A DNA stretch of 64,000 nucleotides from Pseudorasbora parva (Eukaryota; Chordata; Actinopteri; Cypriniformes; Gobionidae). The notes under the pieces are model-generated. The model did not search any database. It was not told the origin of the DNA and worked only from the letters and a program-made list of their open reading frames with translations. The translations under genes and the position numbers were made by a program. Below, in pieces: positions 35,924-50,180 of the stretch. The stretch is taken from contig NC_090182.1 of the NCBI RefSeq assembly GCF_024679245.1, positions 30,991,547-31,055,546 of the forward strand, given 5' to 3'. Positions within the stretch are counted from its first letter, which is position 1; every line of letters begins with the position of its first letter.

Positions 35924-36660
35924 GGTAACACTTTACAAATAATGGTCCATCATTAATAAGTAACTATGCAGGATGTAATCCAGCACCCTTGAGAACTACC
36001 TTAAAACTCCAGCTACTACTATAAACTAATATAGAAACAAGCTGAACTAATCAGTCAGTAATATCAAACTTATGATATATGGTTCCTTTTGGTGTAATCA
36101 ATTATTACCTTATGAGATTAGCCTCATTAATAACTATTAACTAACTAACTAATTATGAAGAACAGTATTGTGTGATGTTGAATATAGTCGCAATTGCTGA
36201 AGTGTAACATAAGTTAGTTACTATGCAGGAACTACTAGTGATCTGGATCATTATTTTGCAGTGAATTTATTTTATATTTTATTTTATTTATTTATTTTAC
36301 TTTAAATATTCATCCAGATCACTATAGTTCCTGCAGAGTGACTAGGTAACACTTCAGTAATTAGTGATGTATTTTATGACACTGTTGAGAGTAAAAAAAG
36401 ACAATTTCTCACATCACAGACATGTTAATGTTGTGATTATAATTTGTTCTAACTTGTTCCCTATTAGTTCTTAGTGATGCCACATATCCTTTAGTAATTA
36501 TTGATTACCTGTAAGAAATGATCTTAGTATTACATTTGATATTAATTACTGATTAGTTAAACTTGTTTCTATATTAGTTATAGTAGTAGCTGAAGTGTAA
36601 TGTAGTACTCATTAGCCATGCATTACTTCCTGCATAGAATCATTTTACTATAGCTACAAA
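35924..36660. mobile_element. foldback element ('GGTAACACTTTA' type)
   Basis: The left arm 'ccagctactactataaact', 'atatagaaacaagctgaact' (36010-36050) is complementary to 'gttaaacttgtttctatatt', 'agtagtagctgaagtg' (36555-36600). A second inner pair, 'ggaactactagtgatctgga' and its complement, lies at about 36228 and 36312. The left end resembles the GGTAACACTTTA terminus common in fish. Confidence 0.6.
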
Positions 36661-36705
36661 ATGCGTATTGATTTTCTAAAGTTAGGTCCAGCATAGTAGT
36701 TGGCA

Positions 36706-37105
36706 CACTGTAAAAAAATATTTAGAAAAAAAGTTACCTGGTTGCCTTAAAATTTTGAGTTCATTGAAATTTAAATTTTGAGTTGATACAATCACATTTT
36801 TTTGAGATTTGACAACCTTTATTAAAATATTATTAAAAGATTTTGTAAGCATATTGGGTACTTGTGTGTGCTTTATTTCTGATGATGCAGTGAAACATAC
36901 CAAATAGTGCTATTTTCATGATTAATTTTATTTTATTTTTTTATGTGGTTCAGATAGAATAATATTTTGAGTTGTATTAAACAAATTTCCTTCATTGTAT
37001 CAACTCAATTTTTTTAATTTCAATAAACTCAAAATTTTAAGGCAACCAGGTTACTTACTTTTATAAGTTAAACCAACAAAAAACAACATTTTTTTTTTTA
37101 CAGTG
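36706..37105. mobile_element. palindromic MITE, CACTGTAAAAAAA ends
   Basis: The ends are CACTGTAAAAAAA and TTTTTTTACAGTG. The inner arms 'acctggttgccttaaaattt' (36736) and 'aaattttaaggcaaccaggt' (37032) are exact complements over about 20 bp. About 150 bp of unrelated sequence lies in the middle. No ORF. Confidence 0.75.
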
Positions 37106-37160
37106 CAGTATTGGTATTTCAAGGTCAGTCCATTCATTACTATTTTTCTGAGTACATGTA

Positions 37161-37193
<33 letters not shown>

Positions 37194-38562
37194 GTGCGTG
37201 TGTGCATGTGTGTGTGTGTGCGCGCGCGTGTTCACGTGAGCGTGTGCCTAAGCATGTGTTTTGGAACTTCCAGGTTGAGGTCTGTCTTTCTCACCTTAGG
37301 AGAGGGAAAACTTCAGCAGATGGCCAGCCTTTAGGGTCCATAGCACATTGTCACCACTGAATTACAGTCCAGGGGGAGATGAGATGCCTGATAACCTCCA
37401 TCCCATGGTTCCATCTGCTGAATCCTAAGCAAGGACACTGAACTCTAGAATGCAAACAGCATTTCAGGATTGTGATGAGAAATTATTCATCCACTATAAT
37501 AGAATCCCATCGCTGGGTTTGTCTTGTACTGTATATTTTCGGTCCGTTGCCCAAAATATGCTACATTGTGTTTACATGTCCATGCATGTATTCCCGTGTA
37601 CAAATTGGGTTTTATGAGTTCATGTGCATGCATATGTGTGTGCGTGTGTGTTTGTGTGTGTGCATGTGTGTGTGTGCGCGCAGTAGAGAGCTCCGACTCC
37701 TTCTCACTGCCAGATTGCTTTATACAATAGTACATTCTCAGTGCAACAAGCACACTGATGAAGCTCACTCATTCCCCTGAACGCTGTTTGAGAGAACAAA
37801 AGCAAAGGCTTGAATGGAGAGTGATCATTACTGCTCTCAGTTGTTCATCCTCACTAAAAATAGGAATTTGTGACTCCTCACACAAGCTTTCAATTCTCCT
37901 CACATGAATGACCCAAATACAATAGACGTAAAGCCCTTGTAATACACATTGCAAGAAGATGCAAAACAGACTATTGTCTTTATTTGGGGAAGAGTTTTTT
38001 TTTTCTTCTTTTTCTTGCTATGTACATTTACCGTCAAAACATGAAAGCATCACAATAGAGCATCTAATTCTGATTGTTTTGCTTCAAAGCTGCTCTTGTG
38101 CGTGAATGGTGAGGAAAGATGGCGTATCTAATTGCAGACACCGCTCGCCTCTGTACTCGGGTATAATTTTGCACTGCCTCTGTTTGTCCTCACAGTCACT
38201 GAATCCCTCATAAAGACAATTAATTGTGTCATAGTAGTCGGTGCACAAAGCACATGCACTTATGCTGAGAAGGTGTAATTATAAGGCAGCATTTCCTAAT
38301 TTTTGTGGTCCTTTGTCTTATAGAGGTATACAGGAGCTGTGTGTCTGGAGGAAGATGTACGCAGAATTGTGTCTGCAATATCCAAACAATGCCAGCAGAG
38401 CTACACTTTAATTCTCTAAATGGGGGCATCATTTTGTAGCGTAGATAGTATGACACTATTGAGGTTTGAATCTTTCCTTTTCCATTTGTTTTTTGTTTGT
38501 TTCCCATTAACCTTATTTTCTACACTTTCTTACCTGAATTGCTTGTATATATAATTTATCTA
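37106..38562. other. no recognised gene; two (TG)n tracts
   Basis: Impure (TG)n at 37158-37230 and 37635-37680. No gene found. The 102- and 93-codon overlapping ORFs at 37472-37780 are driven by the TG tract. Confidence 0.45.
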
Positions 38563-38809
38563 CACTCTCAGAAAAAAAGGTACAGTGCTGTCACTGGGGT
38601 GGTACCCTAAGGTACAAAAGTGAAAAGGTACATCTTTGTACCTTACTAACCCCTAAATGGTACATACTAGTACCTTAAAAGGTACATATCAGAACTTAAA
38701 GAGTGCGTATTAGTACCTTAAAGGTACATTGTACATATTAGTACCTTTTCGGTTTTGTACCTTAGGGTACCGCCCCAGTGACAGAAATGTACCTTTTTTT
38801 CTGACAGTG
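38563..38809. mobile_element. palindromic MITE, CACTCTCAGAAAAAAAGGTAC ends
   Basis: The left end CACTCTCAGAAAAAAAGG and the right end CCTTTTTTTCTGACAGTG are near-complements. The inside is filled with 'ggtac' and 'gtacc' words, so the whole 247 bp folds back. No ORF. Confidence 0.75.
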
Positions 38810-39000
38810 ATATGGATTTGAACAGCATATATATATATATATATATATATATCTTTTTTTTAACAACATTTATTCAAAATGGCAGTCTTTTGTAACATTA
38901 TATAGTTTTTACGTATAAATTGTCACTTCAAAATAGTATGACCTTGCTGAATAAAAGCAGCACCTTACTGACATTATAATTTAAACAGTAGTGTGTGTAT

Positions 39001-39424
39001 GGTCCCACTTTAAATTAGGTGACCTTAACTACTATGCACTTACATCACAATGTAATTACAATGTACTTATTTTATTCATATTGTATTGCTGACATTGAGG
39101 TGGGTTACGGGTAAAGTTACACTCTAAAAAATTCTGTGTAAAAAACAACCCAATGTTGGGTCAAATATGGACTAACCCAGCAGTTGGGTTGTTTTTACCC
39201 AGCGATTGGGATATTTAACCCAACCACAGGATTAAAACAACCCAGTTGCTGGGTTAAAACAACCCAATTGCTGAGTTAGTCCATCTTTGACCCAACATTG
39301 GGTTAAAACAACCCAGCATTTTTTAGAGTGTAGGGACAGGTGTGATGGTATGGGTAAGTTTAAGTGCATTGTATCTAATGATTAATTTAAATGTTAGTAT
39401 AGTAGACCGAATATAAAGAGGGTG
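39001..39424. mobile_element. MITE of the 'GGGTCCCACTTTATATTAGG' family, copy 2, with nested insertion
   Basis: It begins GGTCCCACTTTAAATTAGG and shares the order of internal words with copies 1 and 3, but is interrupted at 39120. Resumption at 'tagggacaggtgtgatggta' matches 'ttagggacaggtgtggtggt' in copy 3. It abuts the Tc1 relic directly. Confidence 0.7.
39120..39330. mobile_element. palindromic MITE with TA duplication, nested in copy 2
   Basis: Ends CACACTCTAAAAAATTCTG and CAGCATTTTTTAGAGTG. TA at 39118-39119 and 39331-39332 flank it, while the uninterrupted copy 3 has a single TTA there, so TA was duplicated, as for Tc1/mariner-type insertion. The inside is repeated 'aacccaattgctg' words in both orientations. 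Confidence 0.75.
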
Positions 39425-39935
39425 AGATATATTAGGCAGCGAGTGAACATTTTGTCCTCACAATTGATTTGAAAACTTAAAAACTTCACAACTCTTGTGG
39501 GGTGTTCCCGGTTTGCAGTGGTCAGTATCTATCAATAGTTGTCCAAGGAAGGAACCGTGGTGAACCGACAAAGACTCATTGATGCACTTGGGGAGCGAAG
39601 GCTGGCCCGTGTGGTCCAATCAAACAGACAAGCTCCTGTAGCTCATATATTGCTCAAGAAAATGGTTCTGGTAGAAAGGTGTCAGAATACACAGGGCATC
39701 ACAGTTTGTTGTGTATGGGGCTGTATAGACAAAGACCAGTCAGGGTTCCCATAGTGACCCCTGTCCACCGCCGAAAGCGGGAACACATGGCACCAGGATG
39801 CACTGTGGAAAGAAGGCAAGCCGACGGAGGCAGTGTGATGCTTTGGGCGATGTCCTGCTGGGAAAACTTGGGTCCTGCAATCCATGTGGATTTTACTTGC
39901 AGACCTTGTACACCCTTTCATTGAAACATATTTAA
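39425..39935 (+). pseudogene. Tc1-like transposase relic
   Basis: Shares long text with the copy at 18280-19645 ('gatatattaggcagcgagtg', 'gtggtcagtatctatcaata', 'gaaaggtgtcagaatacaca'), and here the middle is not interrupted. The translation near 39745-39900 (TPVHRRKREHMAPG, then GGSVMLWAMSCW) fits the central catalytic part of a Tc1 transposase. An internal deletion removes much of the DNA-binding domain (39470-39490) and the C-terminus is absent. Confidence 0.65.
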
Positions 39936-40168
39936 AGCAATTAGCATAGTGTCTTTTTTATTAACCTTTGGCTAGCCTTGCATTATATGATGATGCTCTA
40001 ATTCATGTAAATGTTTTTTAAACCATTTACGCGCGAACCATTTAAGACAAAAGAGAAAGCACTGTATGTGAGTGTTCTGTCTATATGACGTACAGAACAC
40101 ACAGAAAGATGTATGGCAGTAGCATGCACACACTTATTTTTATAAGATTCTTAGATAAGTTAAATAAA

Positions 40169-40172
<4 letters not shown>

Positions 40173-40236
<64 letters not shown>
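40173..40236. repeat. (AT)n microsatellite
   Basis: About 32 AT units. Confidence 0.95.
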
Positions 40237-42639
<2,403 letters not shown>

Positions 42640-43930
42640 CCTGAAGACTGGAGTAATGGCTGGTGAAAATGTAGCTTTGCATCAGAAACGGTGTCTAACA
42701 TGCCACCTTTCTGTGCAAATGCTGGTGTAAGCATGGCATGACAGAATCGTGCCCTCTGTCTGTGCAGACCAACAAGCTGCCCGGTCTTACGAAAGGTCAT
42801 GCCATCAGTCAGGGTTGATGTTTAAGACAATTATGTTCTGCTTGAAGACATCCTTAAAGTGGAGCTTGGGTCGGCCATGAAGGCGATGTCCCATAGCTAA
42901 CTCGCAATGGAAGATGGACTTTGGAAGACGTTCATCTGACATACATGGCCGATCCATCTGAGACGTCTCCTCTGGATCATGGTGTACATGTCGCTGCTGT
43001 TAGTGAGCTTCAGCATGGTGGTGTTCTGCCATGACAGGCAAAAGGATCTTTCGTAGACAACGGAAGTGAAAAGCATTAAGCTTGTGCTCCTGCTGCCGGT
43101 ATGTAGGCCACGCTTCGCTTCCATATAGCAGAACGGAAAGCACACAGGATCAATATACCTGCACCTTTACTTTGAGAGACAGGTGGCTATTGTCTCAGAT
43201 GCCAGACTGAAGTTGCCCACAGGTTGTTGAGGCACGACGATCCTGGTATTCAGTTCGGCATCAATGCAGCTGCTGTCAAGGTTGAGCCGAGAAATATCTC
43301 AACAATCGACAGCACTGTGCCATTGATGGTGACGGGGGAGCAGGAACATTCTCAGGTTTAGGGTGAGTCCAAACTGTGTGCAGGCAGAAGCAAAAGAATT
43401 GCATATCTCCTGAATCTCCTCAGGCAGCGTCGTCTTCATTGAGCAACTCGCGCACAAGGACGTGCTTCACCCTGGTTTTGGCCCTCAGATATGCCAGGCT
43501 GAAGAAGTTGCCATCCCGCCTGAATCCGGAAATGGCCGCCGCAGCACAGCCAAGAAATGCGTTGTGAGCGAGGACACACCGCTGCTTAACTGCTTCCCCT
43601 GCTTAACTCCACAGCAGACATCCAACTTGTTTGAGTGGGCACTGCTGAACTGTTCTGTTGCTGCAGAACGTGAAAGAAACCATAGCGACTCACATAAATG
43701 AAAGCCTTAGTCAGATCAACAAAAACCATGTACAGTGGGCGTTGCTGTTCCACACACTTTTCTCGAAGCTGGCGTACTATAAAAAATCATGTCCAAGGTC
43801 GAACAGCCAGCACGGAAACCGCACTGACTCTCCGGCAGCACCTGGTCATGAAGGCGCTGCAGTCTTGGGAGAATTGCACAGGCAAGGCATTTTCCCGGCA
43901 GGCTAAGAACGACGCTTGGGACAGTTGATG
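42640..43930 (-). pseudogene. LINE (non-LTR retrotransposon) reverse transcriptase relic
   Basis: Minus-strand translation in shifting frames gives the C-terminal half of a non-LTR reverse transcriptase. A 'RCVLAHNAFL' block (about 43580-43550) stands for the usual QGCVLAPTLF. NEDDA (about 43440-43426) occupies the place of the catalytic Y-A-D-D box with tyrosine and alanine lost. Downstream is RRLRWIGHVCQM (about 42970-42930), matching the L-R-W-x-G-H-V-x-R-M block common after the RT domain. Stops and shifts throughout show it is dead. The 5' endonuclease part is missing. The clade is not assigned. Confidence 0.75.
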
Positions 43931-45299
43931 GGCCAGCCCTTCACAATCACGAAAGTTTAAGCCTTGACGAGAACACGTGAAAGGGAGCTCATTGTTACTT
44001 GTACGTCAGACAGCAAGTGGAAACTAAACTGAGCTGTATGTTATGTCTTACACAAACAAAAGTATGTCAAAAAATAGCGAGTATCCTAATAAACAAAGTT
44101 GGTCTTGTCTTAAGTGAACATAAACAGCTGAGAAACAGATATGTACAGTATCAGTATATTGCATCTGTTCATTCACCCTTAACGTGACAGCAGCCTAATA
44201 TTCATGCTGCTGCTTGTGTTTTTAAAGCTGTCATATAAATAGCTTTTTTTAAATTATTTCTTACGTTGTCTGAGGTCAACTAATGATGTTTGTGTGGTTT
44301 TTACATTCAAAAACATCATAACTAAAAAGGCTATTTTCTACACTGGTTTTGAGGCTCTCTCCTGAACGCTGGGTTCTAATTTGGAAGTAAAAGGCTACGG
44401 CAAGGATTGGAAAATATTTGCATATTTAATGAGCTTCAGCCCCCCTTACATATCTATGCCCCTGTCAGTTCAAATGAGAGATTGTTTTGAAAGCGGCAAC
44501 CTGAATGATACTCTCGACCACATTGCTCGTAAATGTCTTCATCAAACAAACACAATGATTTATTTCTCATCCACCCGCGATTGATTGGAGTATTACTTTT
44601 GTATTACATGGCCCGTCCGATCGGTCGATGTAAGCGTGAACCACACACACACACACACATGCACACGTGCGCCTGCGTGCTCGCCCTTCAAATGTCAAGT
44701 CAAAGAGAGAGTGAACAGCGCAGATCAAGAAAGGAATATTATTTCATTATTTGAGATTCATCAGCCTGCTAACTGGATTACGTTTTGGTACCCCATCTGT
44801 AAACACATAGTTGGGCTTTGCGAGCCCTGGCCCATACATGTCTAGCATGCTACAGGTATGTTCTGTTAGACACGTACACATAAGCAAAGCAATCTATAAC
44901 AATGCAATACTATTACATGTATAAAAAACACATTTTACTCACATAAGCGTGTTGCACCATTCCTGTTGGATCCAATATAGAAGAAACAGCATTGTGTTTT
45001 AATCTCAAATGTCTACAAATCAAGCGTCAACTAGAGATTAATTAACAAATGATCCCGCAGTGAAATGAAGTGAACATGTGTTCCCCACGTGAGCTGGAAT
45101 TCATTAAAAATAAAGTTCAGCTACACATTTCAAATATTAGGATCTGAAGGAAGCTTATGCAGCGACTGTGTTCTTCCACAACCAGGAATAGCGCAATATC
45201 TTGCTATCTAACTCTGCATGTTTATTGTTGTTGGCCAGGACGAGGCAATCAGCTCCATGAGTCGATGGGCGGGGCTACTGAGTTAGACGTGCTGTTGAG
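43931..45299. other. no recognised gene
   Basis: A short (CA)n at 44641-44660. ORFs up to 88 codons without domains. Confidence 0.35.
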
Positions 45300-45795
45300 G
45301 TTTACTTTTACTTTTTTCACGATTTACTTATCTGTACAGCGCTGTTTCCTCTGTCCTAAAAACGGCCTGATGATTTCCTTGTTCTATGAAGTCCCTCCTT
45401 CAGAAATACGTAACGAGTTCTGATTGGGCCAGCGCTTCCCGTGTTGTGATTGGACAGCAGCTTAGCGCACTTTGCCCGGAAATGTCCCGCCTCTTACATA
45501 ACGGGGAGATGCAAGCACTGAATGCGCGCTCTTCTCCACGTGGAAGACTAACAAGACCACGCCCCCTATTTTGCGTGTTCTTGTGGGCGGAGGGTTAGTC
45601 AACAAACGGTTCTAGTGATGTCATTACATCCCTGCACTTCCTGCTGTAGTCCAAACCGGCCGTTCGCTGTAGGCTTTGAATGGGAGCTTGGCATTGAACT
45701 TTGAGCTTTATAATTTTACAGGGATTATTTATGCTCTAACAGCAACTTTTAACACTAACTAAAGTTTGAAAGATGGAATCGCGAAGAACGCGATT
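45300..45795. mobile_element. relic of the 60718-61329 transposon family
   Basis: From 'cttatctgtacagcgctgtt' (45328) to 'gatggaatcgcgaagaac' (45773) it matches 60829-61322 almost without gaps. The left terminus is missing and the right one has decayed (AACGCGATTTAT in place of AACGGGACCTTTAA), so no target duplication remains. No ORF with a domain. Confidence 0.8.
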
Positions 45796-45847
45796 TATAA
45801 TATGTTTAATATAGGTTTGGAACAATTTGAGGCAAAGTAAATGATGA

Positions 45848-45883
45848 CAGAATTTTAATTTGGGGGTGAACTATCCCTTTAAG
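45848..45883. repeat. tail of a 'GGGTGAACTATCCCTTTAA' repeat
   Basis: A solitary right end of the common 'AGGGATAGTTCACCC' family, ending in TTAA. The related left end is seen at 63410-63428. Confidence 0.5.
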
Positions 45884-46847
45884 TCACCAGCCATTGGCAG
45901 TATGCATGTGAAAACTATTCCTGCTATTTGAACCAAAAGCAGTTTTATATAGCAATCAGTCTCACAGAATTTAGATTGATATCAAATATATGGCAATGAA
46001 TTGGTTATCAGCTTCAAAATTGTATTATCAGTATCAGCCAGAATTTCCATATCAGTGCATCCCTGTAATATCACTGTTAATTGTGCCGTCACATTGGGAA
46101 TACAGCACATTCTATAATCAGCCTCATTTGCATAGACAGTTTGCACTATTTACCTAATTTTAAATATGAAGCAGCACTGTTCCATTGCATTAAGCACCAG
46201 GTTATGATGGATTGTAAGTGGTTGTGAGTAAGATGCAAGACTTTGTGCAGAAAAAAAATAAGCTTTTATTTTTAGTGCATGTGATTCTTCAGAAAAAAAA
46301 AGTAATTTTTAAAAACATGTAGTATGTGTACGATTGGTGCTAATTGTTCACCTCGTCATTACATCGGTTGATCGTCTTTAACCAAAGCACAAAAAATGTA
46401 GAGGAATTTTTTTCCATATTGAGTAAAACTTGCATTCACTGGGCCAGCATTTAATTGCTTTTCAAATGGTTGCCAAACCGATGGGCAAATTAGGAGAGCG
46501 AGAGATTGTGTAAATTAAAATTCTGAGATAAACACGGATTCATAATTGTTGTTGCGCTCCTTTCTTTTGTGTCTGACCTGACCTATTGTGTGTTCGAGTG
46601 TGGCTCTGTGCTGTCGAGCCTTGCTGTGTTTTGACACAGGTGGTAATGACTTGAATGGTTCAGAGGTCAAATTCAATTAGCCTCGAGATTTTTATAACCC
46701 AGACTATATTAAGTTATTGACCTAATTAAAACTGAAGGCATAACTTGTCATAGACTTTCTGGTGTCAGATTGCATGTAAAATAATGTAAACTCATTACGG
46801 GCAATGCTTTTTTCTCCAGGAGGAAAACAGCCTCTTTATGGCCTGAC
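45884..46847. other. no recognised gene
   Basis: AT-rich, mostly non-repetitive; lies on the 3' side of the candidate exon. Confidence 0.35.
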
Positions 46848-47023
46848 CTTTCGTGTTGGTCATTGACAAACCCATGATCCAGTGCAGATTTCATTAGAGA
46901 GAGAAACTCATCTTCATTGATCAAACTGAGAACTGGCTTGAGGGGCTCAGCAGGGCGTGGAATAACTACGCACTGATCAAAGAGCTTCGAGGACGGTATC
47001 AACAGGCCTGCGCGTTTCACATG
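46848..47023 (-). CDS. candidate host exon, function unknown
   Basis: On the minus strand a pyrimidine-rich tract ending CTCTCCTCTTCGCAG stops at 47024. An open frame of 58 codons follows to ACGAAAG at 46848, then GTCAGG, a plausible donor. The peptide begins HVKRAGLLIPSSKLFDQ and contains PRPAEPLKPVLSLINEDEF and LMKSALDHG. It is of mixed composition and does not look like a microsatellite or transposon translation. The enclosing frame runs 47047-46748 (99 codons). I do not recognise the protein. A chance ORF with lucky splice words, or a conserved non-coding element, remains quite possible. Confidence 0.25.
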
Positions 47024-47294
47024 CTGCGAAGAGGAGAGAGCCCGCATCCTTGTTAGGCTAGCGTATCGGATAGTAGCCGTATAGTTTGGGGTCAGTGGGT
47101 CAGTAAATTGATCAAAAGTGACAGTGCACTAAAAGACATTTATCATTTTATATTTTTAATAAATTCTTTCAAACTTTCTGTTCATCAAAGAATCCTGAAA
47201 AAATGAATCCATCTCCAATGAAAAGTTTAAGCAGCACAATTGTTTTCAACATTGACAAATGTTTCTTGAGCAGCAAATCAGCATATTACACTCT

Positions 47295-47348
47295 ATGGAC
47301 CCATTTTATATTAGATGGCCTTAACTATGTACTAACATTTAAATTCAC
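47295..47348. repeat. isolated left end of the 'GGGTCCCACTTTATATTAGG' MITE
   Basis: GGACCCATTTTATATTAGATGGCCTTAACTATG-like text, directly upstream of and parallel to full copy 3. It is probably a truncated tandem copy. Confidence 0.6.
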
Positions 47349-47353
47349 CATTT

Positions 47354-47724
47354 GGGCCCCACTTTATATTAGGGGCCTTAAGTACTATGTACTAACATCA
47401 AAAAAAATAAGTGCAATGTACTTACTGTGTTCAAATTGTATTGCAAAGCACGTTTGCTGATATCGAGGTGGGATACGGGTAGAGTTAGGGACAGGTGTGG
47501 TGGTGTGTGTCAGTTTAAGGGTAGGGTTAGGTGTAAGGGAAGTGACAACTGTGTAATTAAAAATGTAACTACAGAAATTAAGTACAGACGTAATTCCATG
47601 CAGGTATCTTTAAAATGTAAGTACAATGTAAAAACATGTATGTATGCAAGAAGTGCATTGTATCAAATGATTAATTAAAATGTTTGTACATAGTAGTTAA
47701 GGCCACCTAATATAAAGTGGGTAC
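47354..47724. mobile_element. MITE of the 'GGGTCCCACTTTATATTAGG' family, copy 3 (complete)
   Basis: Left end GGGCCCCACTTTATATTAGG; right end CCTAATATAAAGTGGGTAC; the inverted match extends inward through 'ggccttaag(t)actatgtac' and its complement 'gtacatagtagttaaggcc'. It serves as the uninterrupted reference for the nested insertion at 39120-39330. Confidence 0.8.
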
Positions 47725-47816
47725 AAAAGTTTAACCATACTAGCATACATTCAGGTAAGGTTCAACAATATAAAAAACTACTGCTGCATGTTAAGTGTTT
47801 TATTAACACTTTCCCT

Positions 47817-48428
47817 GCCATTGATGAGTTGACTCGTCGTTCATGAGAAAACGCTTCCCTGCCATTGATAAGTGTTTCCCTGTAATATGCTAGGGGGCGC
47901 TATTATGCATCTCCTGAACATGTACAGATTCTCCAATGCAGAACACAGGAAAAGAGTAAGCAGAACCGAGCGATAGCATATGTAAGCAGATGCATATGAA
48001 ATCATCAATAATAAACAGGATATAAACCAAAAGCCTAATTTTACTGAGTGAAATGTTTAACCAGGAAAGAGTAAGAACTGTGCAAACTTTAGGGGTGTTA
48101 ATAGACTCAAACTACTCAATCTGTTTTGCTCTTTGCTCTGAATCTCATACAGATGTAGTCTTTGACAAAAAAAAAGTGATTTTCTCAGATTTGCTCAAAA
48201 TGTAGGTTTTTATTATTATTTCATTTTATTTATTTTTGATTAAACTCACCCACATTAAAGTGTAGTTAAAAAAAAAAAAAACACTTGAATGTGAGGGAAT
48301 GGGTCAAGTGTATTTGACTACAAAGTTTTTGATATTGTATGTTCAGATATTAATACAACAAAATATATACTGGGGGCCATGAAATGTTGGCTGTGGCTAG
48401 GCAACTTTAAACGCTCACTGGAAAAGAG
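47817..48428. mobile_element. non-autonomous DNA transposon, TTAA target, copy 2 of the 28521 family
   Basis: TTAA at 47813-47816 and 48429-48432 flank it. Ends CACTTTCCCTGCCA and CACTGGAAAAGAG. It contains 'ctagggggcgctattatgca', the complement of the 'gcgccccctag' text in copy 1, so it lies in reverse orientation. A partial tandem of the left end ('cgcttccctgccattgataa') follows the first 40 bp. Confidence 0.65.
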
Positions 48429-48432
48429 TTAA

Positions 48433-49044
48433 GTATCTGTTTTGCAGTTAAAATGTTGCTAAAATGTCAATCTAGTTTCATGTTTTAGGGGGTTTTCATA
48501 CTGAGCACTATGGCTGCAGTCCAACCTGTGCTGGTCTGGTTTCACACTCTTGATTCTATTAAATCCTAGTGAACTTGCGTGTTTCTTAAATAATAACATA
48601 CGAAAAAACATTTTGAGCTATTATTAATTTGGCAGGTTTTGGGATTCCTTACCCTGTGAATTGCCACATCTTATTCTTAATGGCCACATCAGTATGTGTG
48701 GCAGAGTGACGCAAAGGCGTTTGCTTGTATGTGCGTCAGATGAGCATGGCTTGCTGCTGCTTGCAAACAAACACTTTTGAGGAGACAGCGGATTGTGAGC
48801 CATTCATTTTCTCGTCTGATTGCACTCATTCTGCAAGATTACACTGCACGCTCTTGTATCCAAGGTAAATCATCACCACTGTCATCCCTAACTTGTGTTT
48901 TGTTGATCTAATGATGTCATCATCAGCCAAAACACATGCACAGGTTACTTTACTTACTAAAGAACGCACCTGAGTCCAAGTTCCTTTCGCATTCACACAA
49001 ATCTAAAAAAAAAAATTCAGTGCAACTAAACTCAGGCAATAACA
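48433..49044. other. no recognised gene
   Basis: Mixed sequence with no ORF of note. Confidence 0.35.
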
Positions 49045-49246
49045 CACTGTAAAAAAAAATCAGGCCCCAATTGACATTTTTCTAGTGACTGATGCCATCT
49101 AAATTTTTTAGTTGGCCAAATTGAATTTATGTTAATTAAATTGCATCAATTCACAGAAATTCAATTTGGCCAACTTAACAATTTAGATATGATCAGTCAC
49201 TAGAACATTTTCAATTGGGGCCTGATTATTTTATTTTTTTACAGTG
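49045..49246. mobile_element. palindromic MITE, CACTGTAAAAAAA ends
   Basis: A 202-bp foldback: CACTGTAAAAAAAAAT against ATTTTTTTACAGTG, then 'caggccccaattgacatttt' against 'aaaattt tcaattggggcctg' complements, then 'ttagttggccaaattgaatt' against its complement. A diverged relative sits at 56923-57128. Confidence 0.8.
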
Positions 49247-49645
49247 CAATAATAGTTTCTCTGCGCAAAGTGCTTATCATATGGAAGGGGGGAATCTCCT
49301 CGACCACCACCAATGTGCAGCATCCTCCTGGCAGCCATAGTGCACCAGAACGCCCACCACACACCAGCTTATTAGTAGAGAGGAGATGGAGTGAGGAAGC
49401 CAATCAGTATATGGGGGTGATTAGGGGGTCATAATGATGCACAGAGGCCAATAGGCAAATTTCGCCAGGATGCCCAGGGTTACATCCCTACTCTATTGCA
49501 TGGGATTTTTAATGACCACAGAGTCAGGACCTCGGTTTAATGTCTTATCTAAAGGACAGTGGTACAATGTAAAGAGTGCCAAAAGGTGTTTCATCCATTT
49601 TTTTTCCCAATGGCCAACCAGTCTTGGGCTACAAGGTGATAGCTG

Positions 49646-50180
49646 TAGCCTGACAAGCCAGAACCACATCAAGATGTTTGGTCTGGAAACTCACCATTGA
49701 CAGGGCTCAATCCGAGGGACGGGATAAACAGTTGTCTTTCAAACTCCCTCTGCACGGCGTGGACGCAATTGGATAGAGCTACAACCAACCAGAGCAACGA
49801 AGCTGAAGCAGAGCTCGTTGGTAGATTAAACTTTCGCTGTATCCGGTCGGCAAAACTCAGAACACATCTTCCCTTTTTAAGAATGACTTCAGCGCCATTC
49901 TTTGTTCTTTTCTCAGAGAAAAGAATAATTCTATGTCTTCCAATGTCGCGGTCAAAGCTAATTCGAAAGACCGCCATTCGCCAGTTTTGTGTTTACTAGA
50001 AGCACGCAAGCGCAACTCTGCCGTCATTATGTTAAAACCCGCCCACCGACTCTATACACAATGTGATTGGCCCAACCAGAGTTTGGCGTTTACAGCTCAG
50101 AAGTGTATTGAGAGTTGCTAGACAACACTCACAGCATATTAGATTTGCTGACACTAGGGTGCGTCTAGATTTCTAGGCTA
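49646..50180. mobile_element. non-autonomous DNA transposon, 9-bp duplication, copy 1
   Basis: Begins TAGCCTGACAAGCCAGA and ends with the complement of TAGCCTAGAAATCTAGA. It is flanked by the exact 9-bp direct repeat TGATAGCTG at 49637-49645 and 50181-50189. A second copy at 60407-61477 has its own 9-bp duplication. A 9-bp duplication fits Mutator-type transposition; no transposase is present. The 100-codon ORFs inside lie on both strands and are not conserved between copies. Confidence 0.8.

Noticed and set aside
49669..49999. 100-codon opposing ORFs
   Set aside because: They lie inside the 9-bp-duplication transposon, and the second copy at 60407 does not preserve them.
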